Shown: positions 21,243 through 30,960 of the stretch, one piece after another
Numbering within the stretch: the stretch's first letter is position 1
How the letters are laid out: the number at the start of each line of letters is the position of its first letter
The notes under the pieces: model-generated
What the model was told of the DNA's origin: nothing
What the model saw: the letters and a program-made list of their open reading frames with translations, nothing else
Database searches by the model: none
Assembly: GCA_947471745.1 (NCBI GenBank)
Contig: CANJKZ010000826.1
Location: 1,488,001 to 1,552,000 of the forward strand
Origin: Closterium sp. Naga37s-1
Lineage: Eukaryota > Streptophyta > Zygnematophyceae > Desmidiales > Closteriaceae
Reading direction: 5' to 3'
DNA length: 64,000 nucleotides
Made by a program: the position numbers and the translations under genes

Positions 21243-24063
21243 ATGGTGACTCTCAGCGTCCTCACCTTCGATCCGGAGGGCCGCCCGATAGAGTTCTTGT
21301 CTTGGCTCGATGACTTACAGCTGTTCTTACTGAGCGACTCTAAGGACGGTATTTTGCTGTTTGACCTCACTTCAAGCGCCTCGCCCGCCCCTGCCGACAC
21401 AGCTGACAGTGTACCTTGCTCCCAGTGGCTTAGTCGTGACGCTACTGCTCGCCTAGCTATTCGCAACCACCTGCCGTTAGCCAAACGCGCTCACTTCGGA
21501 CAGCACAAGACTGCGAAAGCACTGTACGACGCTGTAGTCGCTCGTTACTCCTCCCCGGCCACTGCTGCTCTAGGCCACCTTCTCCTGCCCTACCTGTTCC
21601 CAGAGCTGTCCGCCTTTGCCACAGTAGCCGACCTCGTCACTCACCTTCGTACTAGTGACACTCGCTACCGCGCTGCGCTTCCCGCCGAGTTTCTCACCAA
21701 GAACCCTCCTCCCATGTACATCACTCTCTACTTCATAGTCACCCGCCTCCATGACTCTCTTAGCACTGTCAGGGACCTCCTTCTAGCCGTTGACCCCACC
21801 ACCCTTACTGTCGACCTGCTCGAGAAGCACCTCCTTGCAGCTGAGACTAGCATAGTTGCTGTAGGCGCTTCTCGTGGCAATCCTCGCACTCCCTTCTTTG
21901 AGGAGTGTTCGCCTTCCCCCCTTCTCCCCTCAGTCGCCTCTGCTGCAGCTGTTGACTACCTTCGTGCTGAGGAGGTAGGAGCTGCGTCAACCCCTAGTGG
22001 GAGGCGCCGCAGCGGCAGGGGCAGGGGAGGCAGGGGCGGTGGGGGCAGCAGAGGTGGAGGCGGTGGTGGGGGCGGTGGAGGCGGTGGAGGGGGCGGCGGT
22101 GGCGGAGGGAGTGGTGGTGGAGGTGGAGGTGTAGGTGGCGGCAGTGGTGGTGGCAGTGGCGGTAGTGGCGGCGGCAGTGGTGGCGGCAGTGGGAGTGGAG
22201 GCGGTGGCAGTGGTGGCGGCCGGGGTGGTGCGAGTCAGAGGGGAGGCCTGGGCGGTGGTCAGAGGCAGCAGCAGCAACGTGAGTGGTTTGCTCAGCGTGG
22301 GGCGGCTGGGGGTAGTGGTCCCTGCCCGTATGTCATTCGCACAGGTGACCGCACTGGTCAGACATGCGGAAAGCTCCACACCCAGTACCGCTGCTTCTCT
22401 CGTCTTACCGATGCCTTCCGCACAGAGTTTCCAAACGCGGCTGAGCTCCCCCGTTGGGCAGAGCTGCTTAAGCAAGGTGTAGACATCTTTGCTCTTGATT
22501 ATGATGCTATCCTATCTGCCATGTATGCATTGACTGTTGGTGCTGAGGGTGACTGTTACCTGTGTATGCCGCCAGACCCAGGTATAGAGGCTGCTGCTCT
22601 AGGTGCTAGTGAGTCTGCTGCTCTAAGTGCTGGTGAGTCAGCTCTCTCTGGTACTGCGTCTGCTTCGGCCTTGCACACCTTCACGCTTGACTCAGGTGCT
22701 TCCCGTTGTTTCTTTCGCGACAGTACCACAGTCACACCACTCTCTGCACCTGTTGCTGTCTCTCTGGCTGACCCCTCTGGGGGCCTAGTCCTTGCACGTT
22801 CCTCCACTGTTCTGCCTTGTTCGGCGGTTCCGTCTGGCTCACTGTCAGGTCTCCACCTCCCCTTGTTCTCTACAAACTTGGTGAGCAACGCAGCCCTTCA
22901 GGATCAGTGGGTTGATACCTTCACCCCTGGAGGACAGCGTGTGGCGATCTGTACGTGCTTTCGGACTGGTAGGCACCTGGCCACGCTCACCCGTTGGCCT
23001 GGGTCGAGTATGTACACAGTGACTACTACGCCTCCTCTGGTAGCTGCGTCTGCGTCTGCGTCAGGTCAACTTGCGGCACCTTGCTCGTGTCGCATCCTAT
23101 CGCACCAGACGCTCCTTTGGCACCACCGCCTTGGTCACCCCTCTGTGGCACGCCTCCGTGGCATGCACTCCCGTCTCCTTGTCTCTTGTCTTCCTAGGTC
23201 TCTGCCTCCCCTCCCACCCTTGCCTGCCCCTCCCTGCCTTCCCTGTGTTGAGGGGCGGCAGCGCGCTGCTCCTCACTCCTCCTCGTTCCCCCCGACAAAG
23301 GCTCCCCTGCAGACTTTCCACCTGGACGTGTGGGGCCCAGCCCGCGTCCGTGGACAGGGCCACGAGCGGTACTTTCTGCTGGTTGTTGAGGACTACACGC
23401 GTTATACCACGGTCTTCCCCTTGCGCCGCAAGGGGGAGGTCCCTGCTGTTCTGATCCCTTGGATCCACGTTGTTCGTCTCCAGCTCCGCGAGTGGTTCGA
23501 GACGGACCTTCCCGTCCTGCGTCTGCACTCTGACAGAGGTGTGAGTCTTCCTCCAACCTCTTGCGGGAATTTTGTCGTGGGGAGGGCATTTGCCAGACGT
23601 TCACGCTTCCGACCTCTCCGCAGCAAAATGGGGTTGCTGAGCGCCGCATTGGCTTAGTCATGGAGGTCGCTCGTACCTCCATGATCCATGCGGCTGCCCC
23701 CTATTTTCTGTGGCCGTTTGCGGTCCAGTACGCTGCACATCAGCTCAACCTCTGGCCCCGTGTCTCCTTGCCAGAGACCTCGCCCACACTGCGTTGGACG
23801 GGGGAGGTTGGCGATGCGTCGGTGTTCCAGGTCTGGGGATGTCGTGCTTTTGTCCGCGATACCTCCGCGGACAAGCTCTCCTCCGGTGCCGTTCCCTGCG
23901 TCTTCCTTGGCTTTCCCCCTGACGCGCCTGGCTGGCAGTTTTACCACCCCACCTCGCGCCGTGTCCTATCCTTTCAGGACGTCACGTTTGACGAGTCGGT
24001 TCCCTTTAACTGTCTCTTCCCCTACCGCTCTGCCCCCTCCCCCCTCAGGGTCCTGCTCCCTTA
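21243..24063 (+). pseudogene. A-c Gag-protease-integrase
   Basis: ATG at 21243 (MVTLSVLTFDPEGRPIEF) is the family start. One frame runs to 23657: Gag domain, Gly/Ser tract (about 22010-22235), REWFAQRG and C/H region, protease LDSGASRCFF (about 22688), pre-integrase WHHRLGH and integrase MDVWGP replaced by LDVWGP with the Asp kept. A one-base deletion at about 23540 turns SDRGGEF into SDRGVSL and shifts the frame. NGVAERR and the C-terminal domain continue at 23561-24060. A deletion in the Pro-rich segment near 24040 shifts the frame again. Confidence 0.88.
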
Positions 24064-25640
24064 GGTGTGTCCCAGGTAGACCCTGTCGAGCTTGTCGAGG
24101 TAGCTGTCGACTCTGGTGCTGCTAGGGGTCCTACGTCTGGGGGTACTGAGCCTGCGGGTTCGGAGCCTGGGGGTGCTGAGCTTGAGCGTGCGGAGCCTGG
24201 GGGTGCTGAGCCTGAGGGTGCGGAGCGTGGGGGTGCTGAGCCTGAGCGTGCGGAGCCTGGAGGTGCTGAGCCAGGGGGTGCTGAGCCCGAGTGTGCTGGG
24301 CCTGGAGGTCTATTGGGTGTCGTATCACGGCGGGAGTCTCTCTCTCCACTGCAGCTGCACGAGTGGTTTGCTCCGCGCTGGAGCCTCCGGAGTGGTGCTG
24401 CTGGAGCTGAGGGGCCTACCGCTGGAGGCCCAAAAGCAGGAGGTGCTACTGGAGCTGGAGCTGCTGGAGCTGCTGGTTCCGGAGGTGCTCGTATTGGAGG
24501 TACTGGAGCTGCTGGAGCTGGAGGTGCTGCTGGAGCTGGAGCTGCTGGAGGTGCTCGAGCCGCTAGTTACGGAGGTGCTTGTACTGGAGGTACTGAAGCT
24601 GCTATTCCCGGAGGTGCTGCTGGAGCTGGAGCTACTGGAGGTGTTGGAGTTGCTGGTCTAGGAGGTGCTCGTACTGGAGGTACTGGAGCTGCTGGAGCTG
24701 GGGGTGCTGCTGGAGCTGGAGCTGCTGGAGGTACTGGAGCTGCTGGAGCTGGGGGTGCTGCTGGAGCTGGAGCTAGGGGTGCTGCTGGAGCTGGAGCTGC
24801 TGGAGGTACTGGAGCTGGTGGTCCTGCAGACGTCGGAGCTGCTAGAGGCCCTGGAGCTGGAGGTGCTGGCCCTTGGGGTGCTGGTGCTGGGTTCTGGAGG
24901 AGCTGTGCGGCCGCGACTGTACTTTGTTCCACTGCTTCAGCAGGTTCTTGGTCTCCCGCCTTCTACTGGCCTTACTCCTCCCTTACTATGTCCACCGCCT
25001 GACCAGTCACAGCCACATCTACTGCCAGCCTCCCCACTGCCGGCTCCCTCTCCTTACACTGAGCAGCCCAGGGGTCTTACAGAGCGTCGTGAGCCTGCGT
25101 CTCGTCCTGCGTCGCCTCTTCGCGCTGTTCGCACTGGTCATCGTGTTCCGTGTCGGCGTCCTCCTCCTGTCCCCGGCACGCACCAGATGGCACTTCGTCC
25201 TTCCTCTGTTCCACTGCGTGTCCCTCTGCCGTCTCCTCATGCGTCCTCTCTTGCTGACGGACCAGACCCTAAGTCTGACTCACTTCGTGCTGCTAGTCCT
25301 ACTATCACACATCTTTTGGCCACTGTTGTCAGTGACCCTTCCTTTAAGTCCACTGTTGCGTCTGCCCTAGTTTCTGAGATTCTTGACTTTGCTGCCGCCT
25401 GTCGCCTAGAATACGCCGCTAGTCTTGTTGCTGGGTCTGAGTCTGTCTGTCCTCCGTCCGTCGGGGGTGAGTGTGCTCTTGGCACGGACGTCCTTGAGGA
25501 CAGGCAGGAGGACTTTGAGTGCTTTGCAGCTGCTGTACCTCATCTCGTGTCCATGCTGATTGCACCTGAGGGAGACCCGGATGCACCAGACATCTCGACC
25601 CCGCGCTCTTACGCAGAGGCGATAGAGGGTCCCTACTGCT
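24064..25640 (+). pseudogene. A-c IN-RT linker
   Basis: Low-complexity linker: about 16 GGAEPERAEP-type units (24140-24300), SPLQLHEWFAPRW, then about 130 residues of GGAGAAGAG repeats to 24890, and a Pro/Ser-rich spacer leading to RT. The C-terminal half is in the frame ending with a TAG at 25649. Confidence 0.75.
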
Positions 25641-27003
25641 CTCAGTGGTAGACAGCCATGGACGCAAAGACGGAATCCTAGAATTCCACAGGCACTTACG
25701 TGGACGAGGTTCCCCCACCTGGGGCGAACATCGTCAGTGGCATGTGGATTTTCAGGGTGAAGCGGCCGCCGGGTTCTCCGCCTGTCTTCAAGCGACAAGG
25801 AGTTGCATGAGGATTCAGTCAGCGACAGGGAGTTGACATCTTCCAGACCTTCTCCCCTACCCCGAAGATGACCACTCTTCGGGTTCTGCTGCACGTCGCC
25901 GCTCAGCGTAACTATGAGCTTCACTCTCTTGACTTCAGCACATCTTTCTTATACGGCAGCCTGCATGAAGAGATCTGGCTGCGCCGCCCACCTGGCTTTA
26001 CTGGGTCGTTTCCTGCAGGTACCCAGTGGAGCCTCCGACGGCCAGTCTACGGTCTCCGCCAGGTGCTTTGCAAGTGGCACGACACACTGAGGACGACGCT
26101 TGCGGCTCTTGGGTTTGCTCCTTCAACTGCTGACCCGCCGCTGTTTCTACGCACCGACACTTCGCTGCCGCCGTACTACATCCTCATGTACGTCGACGAC
26201 TTGGTCTTTTCCACTGCTGACACTGCTGGACTGGCCCACGTGAAGTCGGAGCTACAGAAGAGACATACCTGCATAGACCTGGGTGAGCTGCGCAGCTATC
26301 TTGGCTTGCAGATCACCCGGGACAGAGCACAGCGCACCATTACCCTAACTCAGTCACACATGGTGCAGCAAGTCCTTCAGCGCTTCGACTTCCAGTACTC
26401 CTCGCCACAGTCCACTCCTCCGCCTACCGGTCACTGGCTCTCAGCTTTGCCTTTGGACGAGTCCGTAGAGCCGAGTGGCCCATATCCAGAGCTTGTGGGC
26501 TGCCTCATGTACCTGATGACCTGCACTCGACCTGACCTTGCTTACCCTATTAGCATCCTGGAACGCTACGTTGCGCCCAGGAGACACCGACCAGAGCACT
26601 GGAAGGCCGCTAAGAGGGTGATGCACTACTTGTGCAGTACGTCGGGCATGGGGCTCTTGCTTGGAGGACGGGCTCGAGTTGTCCTCACTGGTCACGGAGA
26701 CGCTTCTTGGATTGACGACTTGGCTACGCAGCGGTCGTCACAGGGTTACACCTTCAGCCTTGGCTCCGGTTCTGTTTCGTGGCGGTCTACCCGCTCGTCT
26801 TCTGTTCTCAGCTCCAGTTGTGAGGCTGAGATCTACGCAGGGGCCATGGCTGCACAGGAGTTACGCTGGCTCACCTACCTGCTGACTGACTTGGGAGAGG
26901 CGCCTCGTTCTCCTCCAGTTCTGTACGTCGACAACAAGGCCATGATTGCCTTGTGTAAGGAGCACAGACTGGAGCACTGAACGAAGCACATTGCTCTGCA
27001 CTA
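25641..27003 (+). pseudogene. A-c RT and RNase H (first part)
   Basis: A CAG-to-TAG stop at 25649, a second TAG at 25681 and a local rearrangement near 25790 spoil the RT start. From 25868 the frame is open to 26980: SLDFSTSFLYGSLHEEIWLRRPPGF, YVDDLVFSTADT, RPDLAYPISILERYV, GDASWIDD, CEAEIYAG, LYVDNKAM. A TGA at 26978 and then the S LTR insertion interrupt it. Confidence 0.88.
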
Positions 27004-27822
27004 TGTTATAGTCACAATAGGCTTGAATGTGCCTAAAACGAAAGATAGAGAGCACAGACGGATTTCTGCACAGCGGCTTCAAACGTTGATAGCGTTCTTC
27101 TCACAGCTGCAAATGACTTGATTCAAATTGGATCTGAAGCGTCTTCACGTCGTCTACAATTAGCAATTTAGATTGCACGATTTGATAAAGAATTGACGAC
27201 ACAGTGTCGGTTTGAACGAACGGTACTATGGCAGCCACTATAGTCTTAGAACACAAGATAGGAAGAGTTACGAGTTGGGAATGACTCCCAGCTCCTACAA
27301 ACCCCAAGAGCCGAGGTACAGTGATGTGGAAGAGTGCCACACTGTCCCCAACCACGAAGGGTCTCGAAACTACCCTTCACTAGGGCCTACACCAAGTGAA
27401 ATGTTACACTACACAAAGTAATGTAACTATCTTCAATATCTTGAGGTGTACCCTTTTGGCAAGCTTCGAAATCACTTGAGGCTTGACACCAAGGCTCGGG
27501 CTCTTCATCACAAACTCATCCTTGAGTTCTTGATGGGTCTGCTGCACACACCTGTGACACGCCGAACGTTCGACACAGGACAAAATAGAAACCGCGCACG
27601 ACAAAATAGAAACCGCGCGCGAGACACAAACGACCGCGTAACACGCGTCTAGCGATAACTCGCTATTGACTCGACACACACACTCGACATCATGACTCAA
27701 CATTCACACACAATTATAAGCATGAAATATATATTATCCCATGCCCTCATACCATTCCATACACACACACATTCACGCACACGGACAACAAGCCGAGTGC
27801 AAACCGTAGGGTTGCACCAACA
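27004..27822 (-). mobile_element. Solo LTR, family S (819 bp)
   Basis: Starts TGTTATAGTC and ends GCACCAACA on the plus strand, flanked by the perfect duplication CACTA (26999-27003 and 27823-27827). Removing it plus one duplication restores the RNase H frame. The reverse complement starts TGTTGGTGCA, like the D and H LTRs, which suggests minus orientation. The same LTR end is at window positions 1-88. Confidence 0.88.
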
Positions 27823-27996
27823 CACTACTTCCTTGCTCGAGAGTTGCAGCAGCGTGGTCAGGTTCGTCTTGTTTACGTGGCCTCTCAGGCCAACACTGCT
27901 GATATCTTCACCAAGGCACTTCAGCCTTGTGATCATCATCGTTTCTGTACTGTTGTAGGCCGTGTGTCTACTTTGCCTCACTTGCTCACATCTTAA
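27823..27996 (+). pseudogene. A-c RNase H C-terminus
   Basis: YFLARELQQRGQVRLVYVASQANTADIFTKAL...LPHLLTS then TAA, the same ending as in A-d and A-e. It is separated from the rest by the S LTR. Confidence 0.88.
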
Positions 27997-28224
27997 CATT
28001 GCTTGTACTGTGATCTATATACTTATACCTGCATGCTTACACTTGCTAGGTTGTGATCAGTGTATTGCTTGTTCTGTTTTATATAACTGTGCATGTGAAC
28101 TGGCGTTGTGGCCATTTGCTTGTGCTCAGAATGTATGGTGACTTCGTGACCCACCCTGAGCTTGCTTTGCTTTTCTTGACTGGTCTTGTGACCTCTTGTT
28201 CTCCCCTACTTTGCCTAAGGGGTG

Positions 28225-28353
28225 TATCAAACTTATATGTTGTATCTTGTGTAGGCTATAGTGGGGTAGCCCCTATGGGGTACAACCCAATTAGGGTTAG
28301 TACTTGTACCCATCCTTTTGTTGGTCAATTCATTCTCGTTTGTATTTTTGACA
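28225..28353 (+). repeat. A-c 3' LTR
   Basis: Same 129-bp unit as 20266-20394. The terminal TG has become TA (28225-28226). The purine tract CTAAGGGGTG precedes it. Confidence 0.88.
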
Positions 28354-29283
28354 ATTTTTGTCGCGCTGGTCAAGGTAAAAGCGTGCGAGAATCTAAACCG
28401 TGCGTGTGGGTCCAGGTCTTGCGTGTAGCCCCACATGGGCCAGGCATGTGGCTCGCTGTTGCGAGCGTGCGCAGTGCGCACCTCGTGGCGTTGTACAGCA
28501 CGACCAGTTTGTTTGGTCGTGCATGATTGTGCACCCGAGGGGTGCGTGTGTGTTTTGGGGGGTACTGCTGGATCCCGAGGGGTGCTCGTAATTTGCTCAA
28601 GATTCCAGTTGTATAACTGAATCTCGAGCATATTATTTTGTGATGTGGCACAGAGAAATTTCGTGGGAAAGCAGCACTCTGAACAGAACAGTTCGAAATA
28701 CAGGTACAAAACGGAAATATCCGATTTACAACTGTAAACAGTGAGAAAATGGGACTTCCCACACGAGCGTTCATGATTCTACATGTGCGTTCATGATCGT
28801 TCACCTCAGGACTCAACTGGGGGATTTGGCAAACATGGAAATTGAAGGGAGTTATTTCAAGGATTTGGACCAAGCCAGTTTCAAGAGAATTTTGGCAACC
28901 GTTTTTTCCAGACAGCACGGCGAAGTCCTAGAAATGCAGTTTATCAAGTGTTCGCTATTTTCCTTTGCGTGTGTTAGGCGAAATATATATATGCGTGCTT
29001 GTGCAAAGTTGTAATTAACACATTTCTCCATCGGCGTATTGACGCGAGGAGCTATTCTGCATACGCACCTATCGATCGTCTAACGCTGTGCAACGGAAGT
29101 TGGGAGTGTTCTAGTGCACGCCATTGTTTTTTTCACTTAGGGAAATCCCTCTACAAACACGGACCCTTGGTTAGGGGCTGGTTTTTCCAAACACCCGAGG
29201 ACCCTTGGAGATGACCCCATGAGGACTACTTTGTGTGAATTAAAGGTACATATAGAGCTTCTAGATCTTAATAGTGGTCTACA
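28354..29283 (+). mobile_element. Solo LTR D copy 1, segment 3
   Basis: Aligns with the reverse complement of D copy 2 from the GGTCAAGG motif, through the CATG-phased block (28760-28800) and the conserved block around 29145-29245 (present reversed at 48700-48800), to the LTR end TCTACA. A-d is inserted at the very end, so the last TACA is repeated at 36738-36741. Confidence 0.75.
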
Positions 29284-29284
29284 C

Positions 29285-29408
29285 TGTCAAACTCATATCA
29301 TATAGCTTGTCTAGGCTATAGTGGGGTAGACACTATGGGGTACAGTTTCCTAGGGTTTCCTACTTGTACCCAACCTTGTGCTAGTTCATTCATTCCTCAT
29401 TCTTCACA
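29285..29408 (+). repeat. A-d 5' LTR (124 bp)
   Basis: TGTCAAAC to TCTTCACA. It is short for an autonomous copia LTR, in the TRIM size range. Confidence 0.95.
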
Positions 29409-29427
29409 TGGTATAGAGCAGGTTCCC
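29409..29427 (+). promoter_or_regulatory. A-d primer-binding site
   Basis: TGGTATAGAGCAGG directly after the LTR: the plant copia TGGTATCAGAGC site with the C missing. Confidence 0.7.
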
Positions 29428-29464
29428 TCGTGGGAACGCTTCTCAGGGCCCACCACCTAACTCG

Positions 29465-30462
29465 ACCTTTTTTTTTTTCCTGCCCGAGGCGTGCCCCGTA
29501 GGTCGCCCTCACGTTGCGCCCTCCTAGAGGCCCCTCGCGCCACCCTTAGCGGCCCCGTCGCCGTCCTTAGCGACCCCGTCGCCGCCCCTCTAGGCCCCTC
29601 GCGGCCCCTTCACGGCCCCGTCGCCGCCGCTCTAGGCCCCGTCGCCGCCGCTCTAGGCCCCTCGCGGCCCCTTCACGGCCCCGCCGCCGCCGCTCTAGGC
29701 CCCGTCGCCGCCGCTCTAGGCCCCTCGCGGCCCCTTCACGGCCCCGTCGCCGCCGCTCTAGGCCCCGTCGCCGTCCCTACAGGCCCCTCGCGGCCCCTTC
29801 ACGGCCCCGTCGCCACCCCTAGCGGCCCCGTTGCCGCCCCTCTAGGCCCCTCGCGGCCCCTTCGCGGCCCCGTCGCCGCCACTTGCGGCCCCGTCGCCGC
29901 CCCCTCTAGGCCCCTTACGGCCCCTTTGCGGCCTCGTCGCCGCCCCTCTAGGCCCCTTGCGGCCCCTCTGCGGCCCCGTCGCCGCCCCTAGCGGCCCCGT
30001 CGCCGCCCCCCTTCGCGGCCACCTCGCCGCCCATAGCGGCCCCGTCGCCGCCCCTAGCGGCCCCATCGCCGCCTCTACCGGCCCCGTCGCCGCCTCTACC
30101 GGTCCCGTCGCCGCCTCTACCGGCCCCTTCACCGCTGAGCCGCCCAGCAGCTGAGCAGCCGAACCACCCAGCAGCCGAGTCGCCCAGCAGCCGAGCCGCC
30201 CAACAGCCGAGCCGCCGAGCCGCCCAGCAGCCGAGCCGCCGAGCCGCCCAGCAACCGAGCCGCCGAGCCGCCCAGCAGCAGAGCCGCCCAACAGCCGAGC
30301 CGCCGAGCCGCCCAGCAGCCGAGCCGTCGAGCCGCCGAGCCGCCCAGCAGCCGAGCCGCCGAGCCGCCCAGCAACCGAGCCGCCGAGCCGCCCAACAACC
30401 GGCGCGCCCCGGCCCTACTTACTCGGACTGGTGAGATCACTCCCTGCTAGGCCACTGCAGTC
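29465..30462 (+). repeat. GC-rich tandem leader of A-d
   Basis: Two blocks: imperfect GGCCCCGTCGCCGCCCCT units (29500-30125), then AGCCGCCGAGCCGCCCAGC units (30130-30400). The minus strand is rich in GGGG runs. No conserved protein frame, and other copies have different unit sequences at the same place. Confidence 0.8.
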
Positions 30463-30960
30463 ATTGCTACCCCCAGTGTCCTTACCTTTGATGCTGAGGG
30501 TCGTGCTGTTGACTTTGAGGTCTGGGTCGATGACCTCCAGCTGTTCCTACAGTGCGATAGGGCAGACGGACTCTCCCTGTTCGATCTCACCTCTGGTGCC
30601 TCTCCTGCCCCGCCTTCTACTGCTGACAGCACTGTTCGCTCACAGTGGGCCACACGCGATGCTGCTGCCCGCCTTGCTGTGCGTCGCCACTTACCGACCA
30701 CTGAGCGTGCGCAATTTAGCCAGTACAAGAGTGCTAAGACCTTGTACGACGCTGTAGTTGCACGCTACTCCTCCCCTGCCACTGCTGCGCTTAGCCGCCT
30801 CATGCTGCCGTACCTGTTCCCTGACCTTGCTGCCTTTCCCACAGTCGCTGACCTCATTACGCACCTTCGCACTAGTGACACTCGCTACCGCGCTGCGCTT
30901 CCTGCTGAGTTCTGTGCCAAGAACCCCCCCCCCCCATGTACATCACCCTCTACTACATAG
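30463..30960 (+). pseudogene. A-d Gag N-terminal domain, start lost
   Basis: The position equivalent to the family ATG is ATT. Downstream codons read as in A-e (VLTFDAEGRAVDFEVWVDDLQLFLQCDRADGLSLFDLTSG...RYRAALPAEFCAKNPPP). The 12-base C run moves translation out of the downstream frame, giving PCTSPSTT then stop. A-a has 11 C here and stays in frame. Confidence 0.9.

Larger units (their letters stand above)
20266..28353 (+). mobile_element. Copia element A-c
   Basis: LTRs of 129 bp at 20266-20394 and 28225-28353 differ at about 5 positions. Flanking 5-mers are ATGTT (20261-20265) and ATTTT (28354-28358), 4 of 5 matching. Order: LTR, PBS, GC-rich leader, gag-PR-IN, linker, RT-RNaseH interrupted by a solo S LTR (27004-27822), 3' UTR, LTR. 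Several frameshifts and stops make it non-coding. It is the oldest of the family A copies that keep both LTRs, and it is inserted in the D LTR. Confidence 0.9.

Noticed and set aside
20266..28353. A-c flanks as a perfect target-site duplication
   Set aside because: ATGTT and ATTTT match in four of five positions only. I keep the element limits but treat the duplication as decayed.
29491..29991. Pro/Ala-rich 166-residue frame upstream of A-d
   Set aside because: Tandem GGCCCCGTCGCC units of the leader read in frame; not shared as protein with other copies.
29500..30420. CRISPR array or satellite DNA
   Set aside because: Units are imperfect, of changing length, without unique spacers, and bounded by PBS and gag of a copia element in a eukaryotic context.
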